A DNA stretch of 64,000 nucleotides from Bdellovibrionales bacterium CG10_big_fil_rev_8_21_14_0_10_45_34 (GCA_002778785.1 PEZS01000007.1:10119-74118), one strand, 5' to 3'; positions 54,076 through 63,363 are shown, counted from the first letter of the stretch. Program-made: numbers and translations. Notes: generated from the letters alone by a model not told the origin.

Positions 54076-55428
54076 ATGCTTCGTTTGCTGGTTGTTGATG
54101 ACGACGCCTCCATACCCGAGTCGATTCGCCTTTTAGTACCAGACGGTTGGCTTGTGGTTTCTTGTGACCCTTCAAAGAACCCTTTGCCGAACCCCTGTGG
54201 TTTTGATGCGGCAATAGTTGATATGCACTTGACCGCTCAGCAAGGAGCCGAGGGCATACAAGTCATTCGTAAACTCCTGAGTCAAAATCCCGCTATGGCA
54301 GTGTTAGGAGCTTCTGGTGACAGCAGCATTGACCTTATGTCGAAGGCGATTTCAGTCGGTGCTCAGTGGTTTTTAGCAAAGCCAGTTAACGCCAATGAGC
54401 TATTATCTCGACTTCGCTTCATTGAATCCTACTTAAAGCTACTAAGATACACCGACAATAACCGCTGGATTGGTCGCTCTCCGGTCTCGCTCAATATACT
54501 TCGCGAAATCGCCTTATGCTCCATCGATACTCGTCCAACGCTCATTCAAGGGGAATCCGGTGCCGGCAAGGAAGTCGCCGCCAGTTTGATTCGTAAACTG
54601 CTAGAGCCAAAACCTTGGATTTCGGTGAATATTGCAGCTATCCCCGACAATCTTTTTGAGTCGGAGCTTTTCGGACATGCAAAAGGGGCCTTTACAGGCG
54701 CCGACCAGGCCCGCATTGGCCTTATCGAAGCTGCCCGAAATGGCACAATTTTCCTTGATGAAATCGAAACTCTCAGCCTTCAGAATCAGGCCAAGCTTCT
54801 CAGGTTTTTAGAAACTGGCGAAGTCAGGCGTGTGGGCTCATCAGCTATCACCAGCATAGAGTGCCGAGTGGTCGTGGCCTCCAACATAGACCTTAAAACT
54901 CTCGTGTCTGAAGGTCGTTTCAGAGAAGATCTTTATTGGCGCCTCTATGGAAGCGTGATTAACATACCGTCTCTTCGTGAACGAAAGCCCGACATACTAG
55001 AGACCGCCACCTTCTTTCTTTCAAGGAATAAATACGGAGAGTCGAAAGTGATAACCGCTGAAGCAGCGGACTTTTTAGAGGGCCACACTTGGCCAGGAAA
55101 CGTTCGCGAACTGAGACAAGTTATGGACTCGTTGGCGCGGACATCACCCTTGCCTTTTATTCGAAAAGTAGATGTTGAAGCCAGCCTTCAAAAGTTTTCG
55201 TCGGCATCGAATTCGTCTACGTGCGACCAGTCAAGTCCTGGTTCCCAAATCGAAAGCTCCGACATCGAATTGTCAGAGGGCTACGAGAGACTTATATCAA
55301 AGTTTGAATTGAGTTTGTTTCAGAAGGCCTTGGCAACCCATCAAGGGGTGGATGAAGCAGCGCGGACTCTGGGAATGAGTCGATCGAATCTTTACAAAAA
55401 GCTCAAGAGATATAGTTTGCTGACTTAA
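54076..55428 (+). CDS. Sigma-54-dependent response regulator (NtrC family)
   Basis: 450 residues. Receiver domain (LLVVDDDASIPESIR, phospho-Asp in AIVDMHL, LGASGDS, LAKPVNA), then the AAA+ domain with Walker A LIQGESGAGKEVA, the sigma-54 contact loop GAFTGA, Walker B TIFLDEIETLSLQ, and a C-terminal Fis-type HTH (VDEAARTLGMSRSNLYKKLK). It activates sigma-54 promoters after phosphorylation. No histidine kinase is next to it. It precedes the cdsA/plsC pair by 54 bases on the same strand, so those lipid genes may be read from the same or a nearby promoter. Confidence 0.95.
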   Translation: MLRLLVVDDDASIPESIRLLVPDGWLVVSCDPSKNPLPNPCGFDAAIVDMHLTAQQGAEGIQVIRKLLSQNPAMAVLGASGDSSIDLMSKAISVGAQWFLAKPVNANELLSRLRFIESYLKLLRYTDNNRWIGRSPVSLNILREIALCSIDTRPTLIQGESGAGKEVAASLIRKLLEPKPWISVNIAAIPDNLFESELFGHAKGAFTGADQARIGLIEAARNGTIFLDEIETLSLQNQAKLLRFLETGEVRRVGSSAITSIECRVVVASNIDLKTLVSEGRFREDLYWRLYGSVINIPSLRERKPDILETATFFLSRNKYGESKVITAEAADFLEGHTWPGNVRELRQVMDSLARTSPLPFIRKVDVEASLQKFSSASNSSTCDQSSPGSQIESSDIELSEGYERLISKFELSLFQKALATHQGVDEAARTLGMSRSNLYKKLKRYSLLT

Positions 55429-55482
55429 AAGGTTTAGGCGTTTAACCTCTCCAATAGAAGTTTCTAAAAAAGGGGCATTTTT

Positions 55483-56439
55483 GTGAATCAGCAAATTGGG
55501 TGGGAAGATCCACTTTTTCGGCAAACGGCCTATATCGTAGTATTTGCACTCGTTGTAGCGTGTTCGTGTATATATCCATTTCGCAATCGTAATCCAAATT
55601 TTGTGACCGCCTGGGCGAGTCTTAAGAGCTGGATTTTCATCGCTCCCCTTCTGTTTTTTGTTCTTGGGAGCCCCGAGCCTTGGCCCATCGTTGGCCTTAC
55701 CTGCATCACTCTTCTTGGCTCAAAAGAGTTCTTTCAGATGACGGGCATGTATCATCGGAGCTTCTTCGTCTGGACAACTTACGCGTTCAATATTTTTTTG
55801 GCCGTAAGTATCTACAGGTCCGACACGGCAATTTTTAATCTTTACCCCATGTTACTTTTAGGGGTGATTGTAACAATACCCATACTGCTCAATCAGTTCA
55901 AAAACATGATTCAGTATATGTCGCTTAGTCTACTGAATTTTTGTTTTCTTGGATGGGGTTTTTTGCTTCACACTATTCTCATCTGGAAGTTTGCAGGGGG
56001 ACCGCTTCTCGTCATTTACATCATTTTACTCACTGAGTTTTCAGACAATATCGCCATCGCCTACTCACGGCATTTCGGTAAAAAGCATATACTTGAAAAT
56101 ATTTCTAACGGACGCACGTTTGCTGGGTTCTTTGTCTCTATGGCACTCACACTTCTACTCGCTTGGGGGCTGAGACATTTGCTGCCAATTCGAAACGAAG
56201 AGTACTGGATAGCCTCGGGTCTTGTCGCTAGCTTAGTCGGAGGAACAGGCGATCTCGTGCTTTCTATCATACGCCGAGATCTTGGAGTTCGCGATACGCG
56301 GGCTTTTATAATGGGCCGCGGTGGATTTTTAGACAGGCTCGACCGAATGATTTTCGTTATGCCTGTGTTTTACTTTGTGTTGAAGTTCCTTCAAGAAAAT
56401 CCCCAGGTCTCAGGTAGTATTCGAGGGATTCTGCAGTGA
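55483..56439 (+). CDS. cdsA: Phosphatidate cytidylyltransferase (CDP-diacylglycerol synthase)
   Basis: 318 residues with about eight membrane helices, such as TAYIVVFALVVACSCIYPF, IFIAPLLFFVLGS and LLVIYIILLTEFSDNIAIAY. The C-terminal signature is present: ISNGRTFAGFF, then a metal-binding SIIRRDLGVRDT block and GRGGFLDRLDRMIF near the end. It makes CDP-diacylglycerol from phosphatidic acid and CTP at the inner membrane. GTG start at 55483. The plsC-like gene starts on its stop codon (GTGA), so acyltransfer and activation are encoded together. Confidence 0.92.
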   Translation: MNQQIGWEDPLFRQTAYIVVFALVVACSCIYPFRNRNPNFVTAWASLKSWIFIAPLLFFVLGSPEPWPIVGLTCITLLGSKEFFQMTGMYHRSFFVWTTYAFNIFLAVSIYRSDTAIFNLYPMLLLGVIVTIPILLNQFKNMIQYMSLSLLNFCFLGWGFLLHTILIWKFAGGPLLVIYIILLTEFSDNIAIAYSRHFGKKHILENISNGRTFAGFFVSMALTLLLAWGLRHLLPIRNEEYWIASGLVASLVGGTGDLVLSIIRRDLGVRDTRAFIMGRGGFLDRLDRMIFVMPVFYFVLKFLQENPQVSGSIRGILQ

Positions 56440-57194
56440 GGGATTGGAACTACGAAAATGAACAATGGACAAAATTGCCAATCCACCTTAGGCATTTGCC
56501 GATTTTTACCAGGCACTTTGACTTATTTAGCTATCTCGTTCGTTTTTTGTGGTTCTTATTTTTAAAGTTTGTATTCTTCCGATTCTATATTCGGCTCAAG
56601 GTAGTCGGAGACATAAAAACGGTTTTTAAGAATCATCCCAGGTTGATCGTCATTTCGAATCATGCGAGCCATCTCGATGCTATTAGCATTTCTACGAGCA
56701 TACCGTTTAAGTATTGGCTCAATGTCTACTTTGCAGCGGCAAAGGACTATTTTTTTTCGGGATTTTGGATGACCTTTTTTTCAAAGCATTGCATTGGAGC
56801 CATCCCGATAGATCGCAAAGATCGAAAAGGCGAGGCTGTTAAGCTATGTATCACTTTACTCACCCGGTTATCGAAGATTTGGTTGGTTATGTTTCCTGAG
56901 GGGACACGATCTCGCGATGGAATGATCCACCCGTTTAAAAAAGGGGTGAGCGTTTTTGCTGATCGCTCTAACACATCCATTCTGTTCTTGTTTCTTGAAG
57001 GCAACTACGACCTTTGGCCCAAAGAAGCCAGCTTCGCCAGAAGTGGGAAGTTGAGAGTACATGTGGGCCCGGTGCACCCTCCCGCACCTATACAGGTACT
57101 TGATGAGGCTTACCGAAGTTGGGTGAATTCACTGGGAGTAAAAGCGACATTTGCACCAAGAAGAGAACGATCGCCGTCAACAGACGACCAATAA
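56436..57194 (+). CDS. plsC: 1-acyl-sn-glycerol-3-phosphate acyltransferase
   Basis: 252 residues. A membrane segment (LVRFLWFLFLKFVFFRFYI) is followed by the acyltransferase motifs: VISNHASHLDAISIST (NHxSHxD), FSKHCIGAIPIDRKDRKGEA, VMFPEGTRSRDG (EGTR) and SILFLFLEGNYDLWP. It makes phosphatidic acid from lysophosphatidic acid, directly supplying CdsA, whose stop it overlaps (GTGA). The stop codon lies in the first unit of a 7-base tandem repeat (57186-57220). Confidence 0.92.
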   Translation: MRDWNYENEQWTKLPIHLRHLPIFTRHFDLFSYLVRFLWFLFLKFVFFRFYIRLKVVGDIKTVFKNHPRLIVISNHASHLDAISISTSIPFKYWLNVYFAAAKDYFFSGFWMTFFSKHCIGAIPIDRKDRKGEAVKLCITLLTRLSKIWLVMFPEGTRSRDGMIHPFKKGVSVFADRSNTSILFLFLEGNYDLWPKEASFARSGKLRVHVGPVHPPAPIQVLDEAYRSWVNSLGVKATFAPRRERSPSTDDQ

Positions 57195-57220
57195 CCAATG
57201 ACCAATGACCAATGACCAAC
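57186..57220. repeat. 7-bp tandem repeat at the plsC 3' end
   Basis: Five units GACCAAT, AACCAAT, GACCAAT, GACCAAT and GACCAAC, then a partial GACAAC. The first unit overlaps the last plsC codons and stop, so the array probably grew from the gene end by slippage. Confidence 0.85.
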
Positions 57221-57314
57221 GACAACAAAGCATTGCTTTTTCAGAGAAGCTTCGCGCGATACCAACTTATCGCCTCACTAGCTTCGTTACGCTGCGAGCA
57301 GTTAGTCTCTCACA

Positions 57315-57394
57315 AGCTGATTATCTCACGGGTTGATTATCTCACGGGTTGATTATCTCACGGGTTGATTATCTCACGAACCGATCATCTCACG
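57315..57394. repeat. 16-bp tandem repeat at the 3' end of the RNA methyltransferase gene
   Basis: Five units of 16 bases; the three central ones are identical (GGTTGATTATCTCACG at 57331, 57347 and 57363), the outer two differ. A more decayed unit precedes at 57299. The last unit contains the stop codon and last two codons of the 57385 gene, so the array looks like a duplication of that gene end. Confidence 0.88.
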
Positions 57395-58737
57395 AGCTGC
57401 AAAACCCATTCACTATGTTCTGTTTGTGGAAACTGATCCACTAAAGTTAACTTTGAGAGATGATAACCACACCTCTCCTTGAGCACCTTAATATCTTTCG
57501 CCATCACTTCAGCGGGGGAGCAGCAAACATAGATAATGGTTTTTGGAAGTTTTTCTTCAAAAAATTTCTCTAAACTTAGGCTGAGTTCACCAAGACCAGA
57601 GCGAGGGGGATCAATCAATACCCCGAATGGCTTCGACTCAATTGCCGACTGCCAGTTGAACGACTTTTCATGCGGACGAAACCTCTTGTACTGGCCACCG
57701 AGCAATACACTGCGAGGTTTTCGAAAATCAATTTTCTTTAGCGACAACTTACCTACTTCGGTTTGGATTGAGATTCGTCCCTTAAACTCCTGAAAGCTTC
57801 TCTCAAGAAAGCTTAATGCCTGTTCGGAGGAATCTGTAGCCAATACATTAAACCCCATCGAAAGAAGCGGGATCGTCAGTTGGCCTATTCCGCAACCGAT
57901 TTCAATCCAGTTCGAAACCTCATGCTCGTTGTTGGCATGGAGAACTTGCCCGGCCACTTCTTTTACCAAATAGTCCTGAGTGACCCATGAGGGCTGAGTG
58001 AACGTGCCTATTGTGGAAAATAACGGCGATTTCATTATCGTCTCTGATATTGCCTTGCTACAGAAAGTCGTCGTCTCAAACCAAGCATGTGGTTTAAGTT
58101 CTTTTGAAAGACCCAGCCTAAGGTTACCCTCGCCTTGTTTCAAATTTCTTGAATCCTCTAATGACAAAGCGTCCTCGTTCTTTTCAGGTTTAAGTGATTC
58201 ACAGACATTGCTACCGGAAGTCTTAACTGTAACTGACTTGTGACGCTGGCCAAACTCCAACCTCCACCCTTTTTGAGACAAAATCCCTACCCATTCATTT
58301 TGTTTAAGTAAACGGTCGATGTCTTCATTTGAAAAGTCGAGCCATGCGCCTTTTTCCCCCTTTGGGGAAACGCGAATCCGAACAGATCCCCTTTTTTCGA
58401 TAGGAGGCGGGAACGCTCTAAACTCTTGAAATGCTGAATTAAGCTGAGGGTGAAGCTGAGGGCAGCTGAGAATATCGACGACTTCTTTTTTTGCCTTGTT
58501 CCACAACCCGAATCTATAAGTGCCCCGAACAGGATCAACAGCAAAGTCAAACCGGGTTCGAAGTGAGCTTAGTCCGACTCCAATAACCGAGACTGGCACA
58601 GCTATTTGTTCCGCCAGATCCGCGCTTAGGGCGCTGAGCGCATCCTTCACCTTGCCGACTTGTTGCAGCTCTAGGGGCTTATCTAGATATTGGCAGCCAC
58701 TGCACGCCGGAAAATGTTCACACTCAAGAACTGCCAT
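57385..58737 (-). CDS. RNA m5U methyltransferase, TrmA/RlmC/RlmD family
   Basis: 450 residues from ATG 58737, selected by AGGTGA upstream and by a normal family start. Iron-sulphur cysteines are in CEHFPACSGCQYLD, plus a fourth in DILSCPQLH. The methyltransferase core has the SAM block WIEIGCGIGQLTIPLLSMG, VLIDPPRSGLGELS, and the catalytic IYVCCSPAEVMAKDIKVL. It methylates a uridine in 23S rRNA or tRNA using SAM, in the cytoplasm. The split between RlmC, RlmD and TrmA cannot be made here. The final residues are encoded by the 16-bp repeat. Confidence 0.9.
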   Translation of the reverse strand: MAVLECEHFPACSGCQYLDKPLELQQVGKVKDALSALSADLAEQIAVPVSVIGVGLSSLRTRFDFAVDPVRGTYRFGLWNKAKKEVVDILSCPQLHPQLNSAFQEFRAFPPPIEKRGSVRIRVSPKGEKGAWLDFSNEDIDRLLKQNEWVGILSQKGWRLEFGQRHKSVTVKTSGSNVCESLKPEKNEDALSLEDSRNLKQGEGNLRLGLSKELKPHAWFETTTFCSKAISETIMKSPLFSTIGTFTQPSWVTQDYLVKEVAGQVLHANNEHEVSNWIEIGCGIGQLTIPLLSMGFNVLATDSSEQALSFLERSFQEFKGRISIQTEVGKLSLKKIDFRKPRSVLLGGQYKRFRPHEKSFNWQSAIESKPFGVLIDPPRSGLGELSLSLEKFFEEKLPKTIIYVCCSPAEVMAKDIKVLKERCGYHLSKLTLVDQFPQTEHSEWVLQLVR

Positions 58738-59054
58738 AATTTCACCTGTTTCAGCTAGTTCAGGAAATGGCAAAAAAACTCATTTCCCCTAACAAGCCCA
58801 AATCAATTCTTAACCGAGGAGCATAACTAGGTGCCTAGAAAACCTACCATTTCTGTTGGGTGTTTCAAGTCGGACACTGTACTTAACAGAAATCTGACCC
58901 AATCCGCACATCTTGTTGTAGATGGAGCGGAGTCGCGGTAAATTGCGTATCCAAATCAGGTATAGCACTTTGGATATAGCTCTTATCGAGCCGTGGGCTT
59001 GGAACCGGAGCTTCAATCTGAGTTACTGGATTTTTTTCCGATGAGGGAGAAGTT

Positions 59055-61046
59055 GTGAACGCCAATAACTTTGTACTGACCGTCGCGACCGTTAACGGTA
59101 GTGGGAGCCAAAGCTCAAATCTCATTTTGCTGAAGACTTTGTTTCGATTGGGCGTTCCCGTTGGCGGCAAAAACCTTTTCCCGTCTAACATAGCGGGGCT
59201 CCCAACTTGGTTTACTATCCGCGCTCATCCACTTGGTTTCACTGCAAGGCGTGGAGGAAACGACATAACCGTTGCCATGAACCCCGACACATTGATCCAA
59301 GATATTCAGGAAGCAGCGCCAGGTGGTTACTTCTTTTACAATTCCGACCTAAAATTCGACTCCGCTTTGCTAAGGGTAGACCTCACCAATATCGGAATTC
59401 CCTTTCGGTCACTCGTGGATGGTGTAACGGACGCTATCAAGTTAAAAAAATTGCTGGCGAACATGATTTACGTCGGAGTTCTTTCTGAACTGTTCAAGAT
59501 TCCTGATGCCGTTTTGGCATCGGTTGTTAAAGATCAGTTTCGGGGCAAAAAAGATTCTGTTGTTGAAGTGAACCAAAAAACCATAGAGGTTGGCAGAACA
59601 TACGCCAAAGAAACTCTCAACTTTTCTTTTCCGTATGTGATCGAAGAGACGCAAGCTAATGACAAAAAAATGATCGTTGACGGCAATACGATGGCAGCAC
59701 TTGGCTCAGTATGGGGTGGCTGTTCGTTCGTGTCATGGTACCCAATTACTCCATCAAGTTCGTTGGCAGAAGGTTTTACTCACTACGCGAATAAGATGAG
59801 ACTCAGTGATGACGGTAAAAAAGCTTTTGCCGTAGTTCAAGCAGAAGACGAGTTAGCCGCTATAGGCATGGTTTTAGGAGCCTCCTGGGCCGGCGCCCGC
59901 GCCATGACAACTACGTCCGGCCCGGGGATTAGTCTTATGTCGGAGTTTGTCGGATACTCCTACTTCGCTGAAATACCCGCGGTTATTTGGAATATTCAGA
60001 GGGTCGGCCCATCGACGGGACTGCCAACAAGAACCATGCAAGGAGATTTGCTATCGACATATAGCTTATCTCATGGCGATACGAAGCATGTTATGCTCAT
60101 CCCCGCAAACCCAACTGAATGTTTCGAGTTTGCGAAAACTGCCTTTGACCTCGCAGAAGAGCTACAAACAACTATTTTTGTGATGAGTGATCTTGATCTA
60201 GGGATGAACCTCTGGGTCTGCGACGAACCTAATTTAAGCGAAGAACCCCTTAAGCGCGGAAAGGTTCTTTCAAAAGACGACCCTCGAATTGCGCAGTTCT
60301 TTCGATATGAAGATGTCGATAGTGATGGAATCCCTTACAGGACTTTGCCGGGAACAGCGCATCCTAAAGCCTCTTATTTCACTAGGGGCTCTGGCCACAA
60401 CGAGAAAGGGCAATACACCGAAAACCAAGAGGCTTACGTAAGAATAGTCGATCGCCTTAACCGAAAGTACGAAACCGCACGCACCCGAGTCCCGACGGCT
60501 GAAGTGAGTTTTCATAGTTTAGGTTCGGCGACTTCTGACTCCACTGCTAATCACCAGTCAGACTCTTCGCTTAACGTAAAAACATTAACTTCTAAAATCT
60601 CCGTAGAAAAATACAGTGAAAGCGGCGAGGAGCCTACAACTCGGGCCGAACTAAGTGGCATTCGTGGCGAGACAGGTAATCATTTTGGCGACGAGCAGAA
60701 ACAATTGGCGATTGTTGCGTTCGGTTCGACAGATATTGCAATGCCAGAGATAATTTCGTTGCTAAATGAACGCGGTGCAAGTGTCTCCTATATGAGAATT
60801 CGTGCAGTTCCGTTCGGGTCCGAGGTTAAGGATTTTCTAAGTTCACACACTAGAATCTTTGTTGTTGAACAAAATCGCGATGGGCAGATGACAAAAATTC
60901 TGGGAATGGAATTTCCGTCTTTTGCAGAAAGGGTCGTGCCTGTTCTTTCCTATGACGGCTTGCCTATTGATTCAAACGTCATTGCTCAAAAGATAATCGG
61001 GTTTGTAGAGCGGCAAGGAGATATGGCGCTTAAAACTTCATTATAA
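59055..61046 (+). CDS. korA: 2-oxoacid:ferredoxin oxidoreductase, fused gamma-alpha subunit (KorA-like)
   Basis: 663 residues. The N-terminal 200 residues are the gamma domain (VATVNGSGSQSSNLILLKTL, RAHPLGFTARRGGNDITV), and the rest is the alpha subunit (GNTMAALGSVWGGCSFVSWY, PITPSSSLAEGF, AGARAMTTTSGPGISLMSEF, RVGPSTGLPTRTMQGDL). Fusion of gamma and alpha is the usual KorA form of the 2-oxoglutarate type. With the beta subunit next to it, it makes acyl-CoA and reduced ferredoxin from a 2-oxoacid and CoA. GTG start at 59055 with GGGAGAAG upstream. A variable region of about 60 residues lies around residues 480-540. Confidence 0.93.
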   Translation: MNANNFVLTVATVNGSGSQSSNLILLKTLFRLGVPVGGKNLFPSNIAGLPTWFTIRAHPLGFTARRGGNDITVAMNPDTLIQDIQEAAPGGYFFYNSDLKFDSALLRVDLTNIGIPFRSLVDGVTDAIKLKKLLANMIYVGVLSELFKIPDAVLASVVKDQFRGKKDSVVEVNQKTIEVGRTYAKETLNFSFPYVIEETQANDKKMIVDGNTMAALGSVWGGCSFVSWYPITPSSSLAEGFTHYANKMRLSDDGKKAFAVVQAEDELAAIGMVLGASWAGARAMTTTSGPGISLMSEFVGYSYFAEIPAVIWNIQRVGPSTGLPTRTMQGDLLSTYSLSHGDTKHVMLIPANPTECFEFAKTAFDLAEELQTTIFVMSDLDLGMNLWVCDEPNLSEEPLKRGKVLSKDDPRIAQFFRYEDVDSDGIPYRTLPGTAHPKASYFTRGSGHNEKGQYTENQEAYVRIVDRLNRKYETARTRVPTAEVSFHSLGSATSDSTANHQSDSSLNVKTLTSKISVEKYSESGEEPTTRAELSGIRGETGNHFGDEQKQLAIVAFGSTDIAMPEIISLLNERGASVSYMRIRAVPFGSEVKDFLSSHTRIFVVEQNRDGQMTKILGMEFPSFAERVVPVLSYDGLPIDSNVIAQKIIGFVERQGDMALKTSL

Positions 61047-61055
61047 AAATGAAGT
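61035..61055 (+). terminator. Hairpin at the korA stop codon
   Basis: ACTTCATT (61035-61042), loop, AATGAAGT (61048-61055). It covers the korA stop (61044-61046) and is not followed by a T tract, so it is more likely a processing or translation-tuning hairpin between korA and korB than a terminator. Confidence 0.35.
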
Positions 61056-61165
61056 ATTGAAGTAGGAATTGAGAGTATTAGTGCTACGTTTTTGAAGTGA
61101 AGTATTATTTTTGAAGGTAGCTCGTTTATTGCATTTGTTGAATTCGAAATAAGTAGGTGATTTGA

Positions 61166-62206
61166 ATGACAGAAATAGCTCCCGCGAAACCGAATCAAAA
61201 CCGAATCGGACTTACCCGAGCTGATTATTCCGGCAGTAAGTCGACTCTTTGCACAGGATGCGGACACGATAGTATTTCTAACAACATTGTTTCGGCGTTT
61301 TACCAATCAAACATCGATCCTTACACGGTTGCGAAAATGTCCGGAATTGGATGTTCCTCAAAAACCCCCGCATATTTTATGAGCCGCAGTTTTGCATTCA
61401 ATGCTGTTCACGGGCGAATGCCTTCGGTCTCAACAGGGGTTAACCTTGCAAACCGATCTCTTAAACTCATTGGAATTAGTGGCGATGGAGACACCGCAAG
61501 CATTGGTGTCGGGCAGTTCATACATATGATTCGTCGCAACCTCGATATTACATATGTAGTCGCAAACAACGGTGTTTACGGATTAACCAAAGGGCAGTTT
61601 TCTGCAACATCAGAATCTGGAGCAAGTCTCAAATCAGGAGAGAAGAATCCCTTTTCAGAGATCGACATTTGCACACTAGCAATAGAACTTGGCTGTGGGT
61701 TTGTCGCCCGATCATTCTCTGGAGATTCAAAGCAATTGGTACCTTTGATATCTGCAGCGATGAGGTATCGTGGAACGTCGGTCATTGACGTGATTTCACC
61801 TTGTATCACTTTTAACAACCAGGCCTCGAGTTTAAAAAGTTATGACTACGTTAAAGATCACAGGGTAAACTTGCAAGAGCTCGGGTTTATCGAGGCTCAC
61901 GATGAAATTACTGTTGAATATGCAGAGGGCTCCAGGGTCGTCGTGGATTTACCGGACGGCTCCCACTTGGTTCTTTCAAAAATTGACTCGCGAGATCTCG
62001 ATCTTACGGACAAATGTGCCGCTGTTCAGTTGATTGAAGCTTCTAAAACTAAGGGCGAAATCTTAACTGGATTGTTTCGTTACAGCGCGCGACCTAGTTT
62101 AGTCGAAACGCTGAACTTGGTAGATACTCCTCTGGCCCAGTTAAACGAAGAGCAGCTGCGTCCTTCTGCTAACGCTATGCGCACAGCTTTTACCGACTTT
62201 CGGTAG
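61166..62206 (+). CDS. korB: 2-oxoacid:ferredoxin oxidoreductase, beta subunit (KorB-like)
   Basis: 346 residues. Iron-sulphur cysteines in STLCTGCGHDS, MSGIGCSSK and a later VISPCITFNN. The thiamine pyrophosphate site is LIGISGDGDTASIGVGQFIH followed by RRNLDITYVVANNGVYGLTK. It binds TPP and a [4Fe-4S] cluster and pairs with KorA. It starts 119 bases after korA with a hairpin between, so co-transcription is likely. A ferredoxin gene is not adjacent. The substrate is most likely 2-oxoglutarate, but pyruvate cannot be excluded. Confidence 0.93.
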   Translation: MTEIAPAKPNQNRIGLTRADYSGSKSTLCTGCGHDSISNNIVSAFYQSNIDPYTVAKMSGIGCSSKTPAYFMSRSFAFNAVHGRMPSVSTGVNLANRSLKLIGISGDGDTASIGVGQFIHMIRRNLDITYVVANNGVYGLTKGQFSATSESGASLKSGEKNPFSEIDICTLAIELGCGFVARSFSGDSKQLVPLISAAMRYRGTSVIDVISPCITFNNQASSLKSYDYVKDHRVNLQELGFIEAHDEITVEYAEGSRVVVDLPDGSHLVLSKIDSRDLDLTDKCAAVQLIEASKTKGEILTGLFRYSARPSLVETLNLVDTPLAQLNEEQLRPSANAMRTAFTDFR

Positions 62207-62324
62207 TCACTAGTGACAGAATAGCTTCAAGTGATTGAAAATTGATGCGCCTAATAGACCACTGCCACGTTTGAGTCCGGGGCTAAGTTTCGAATGAAAA
62301 CCTCAACCTCTCCTTTTTTTCGGG

Positions 62325-62894
62325 TTGATAGAGCGTCGTGGCGATGGAATTATTGTTTCTGTGAATATCTCCAACGCTCTCAAAGAAATCCTCAATGATT
62401 CAATTAAATCTCGTGCCAGTTGCGTCATTTATTCAAATGATTTAGCTCTCCTTAAAAATGGTGAAGCCTATTTCAGTGAAAAACTTGAGAGTACTTTGAA
62501 CGGAAGCGAACCCGTCGCCGCCATTGCCGAAGAGCTTGATAATTGGAATTTTCCAAAAACATGGATATTGCGTAAATCTTCTAGAAAGGAGGAGTACGTA
62601 GGCATTCTTAGGGCGCTACTTCGAGTTTCACCTGACACATTGATCGCAGTCGAGCCACCTGGCGAGGCTTTTCTTACGCTGTGGTCTGCTTATGAAACCG
62701 AGATTTCCGTTATTTTGATCTTAAACTCCAATAACGCATCCGAACTATTTTTAAAGAACATCGAAGAATTGGGACTTCCCGCAGAGGCTTGTGTAGCAAC
62801 ACTTAGTAAGCGAACCTTTTTTATGATAGACGCTGCAATGGCTCATCCGGTAAGGCGACTGGCAATCAGAGAAGGCTTGTTTGTTTTAGAGTAG
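62325..62894 (+). CDS. Hypothetical protein, about 189 residues
   Basis: Open from TTG 62325; a GTG at 62361 is an alternative start. No membrane segment or signal peptide is seen. Sequence alternates strands and helices (VSVNISNALKEILNDS, ASCVIYSNDLALLKNG, ISVILILNSNNASELFLKN), which looks like an alpha/beta fold, but no family motif is recognised. It lies on the same strand as korB, 118 bases after it, so it could be co-transcribed. Function unknown. Confidence 0.6.
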   Translation: MIERRGDGIIVSVNISNALKEILNDSIKSRASCVIYSNDLALLKNGEAYFSEKLESTLNGSEPVAAIAEELDNWNFPKTWILRKSSRKEEYVGILRALLRVSPDTLIAVEPPGEAFLTLWSAYETEISVILILNSNNASELFLKNIEELGLPAEACVATLSKRTFFMIDAAMAHPVRRLAIREGLFVLE

Positions 62895-62997
62895 CGGTCG
62901 TAAGTGTCCTTTACCTAATTGGTAGGTTTTGTTGCGTGGAAAGAGTTACACGAATAGGGAACTGGCCCTACAAAGGCTATTCGCTCGAGGTATGTGA

Positions 62998-63225
62998 TCA
63001 GTTGCCGGATTTTGCTTGAGCGGACACAAATTCTCTGATGCTTGAAAGTTTTTCTAGTGTCAAATCCACTAGCTTACAAATATCGCCTGGAGTCTTTCCA
63101 TTCTGAATTGCTACTTGCATTGCGCCCAAAGAAGAGATTGGTCCCGCCAAATCATGGACAATTTTTAAAAGTACGTCGCTTGAAAGATTCTCTGTGGCTG
63201 GGTCGTATTTTTTGTTTTTCGACAT
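62998..63225 (-). CDS. Stand-alone DHp-like (HisKA-related) mini-protein
   Basis: 75 residues. The block LLKIVHDLAGPISSLGAMQV resembles the H-box of a histidine kinase dimerisation domain or of ChpT-type phosphotransferases, with the His followed by Asp and a Pro two residues beyond the Gly (HDLAGP). No ATPase domain follows, and the rest is a second helix (VDLTLEKLSSIREFVSAQAK). It may be a phosphotransfer adaptor without kinase activity, or a degenerate kinase fragment. ATG at 63225; it lies just after the rRNA operon terminator on the same strand, so it may be read from its own promoter. Confidence 0.6.
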   Translation of the reverse strand: MSKNKKYDPATENLSSDVLLKIVHDLAGPISSLGAMQVAIQNGKTPGDICKLVDLTLEKLSSIREFVSAQAKSGN

Positions 63226-63311
63226 GCCTCACTCCTGTTCGCATCCAGATCATTCTTATTCAATCTGAAACTGAGCAACTCAACTTTAAAATTTTAGGGG
63301 CCACAAAAAGA

Positions 63312-63355
63312 AAAACCGCATTTGTTCCACCCTGAGGCTTCGCAAATGCGGTTTT
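63312..63355 (-). terminator. Terminator of the rRNA operon
   Basis: AAAACCGCATTTG (63312-63324) and CAAATGCGGTTTT (63343-63355) form a perfect 13-base stem with an 18-base loop. On the minus strand the stem ends in TTTTT just after the 5S end, a strong intrinsic terminator. Confidence 0.92.
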
Positions 63356-63363
63356 ATATTAGA

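Noticed and set aside
57315-57394. A regular short repeat array that might be a CRISPR locus
   Set aside because: Units are contiguous with a 16-base period and no unique spacers, and they match the end of the neighbouring gene. This is a tandem repeat, not a CRISPR array.
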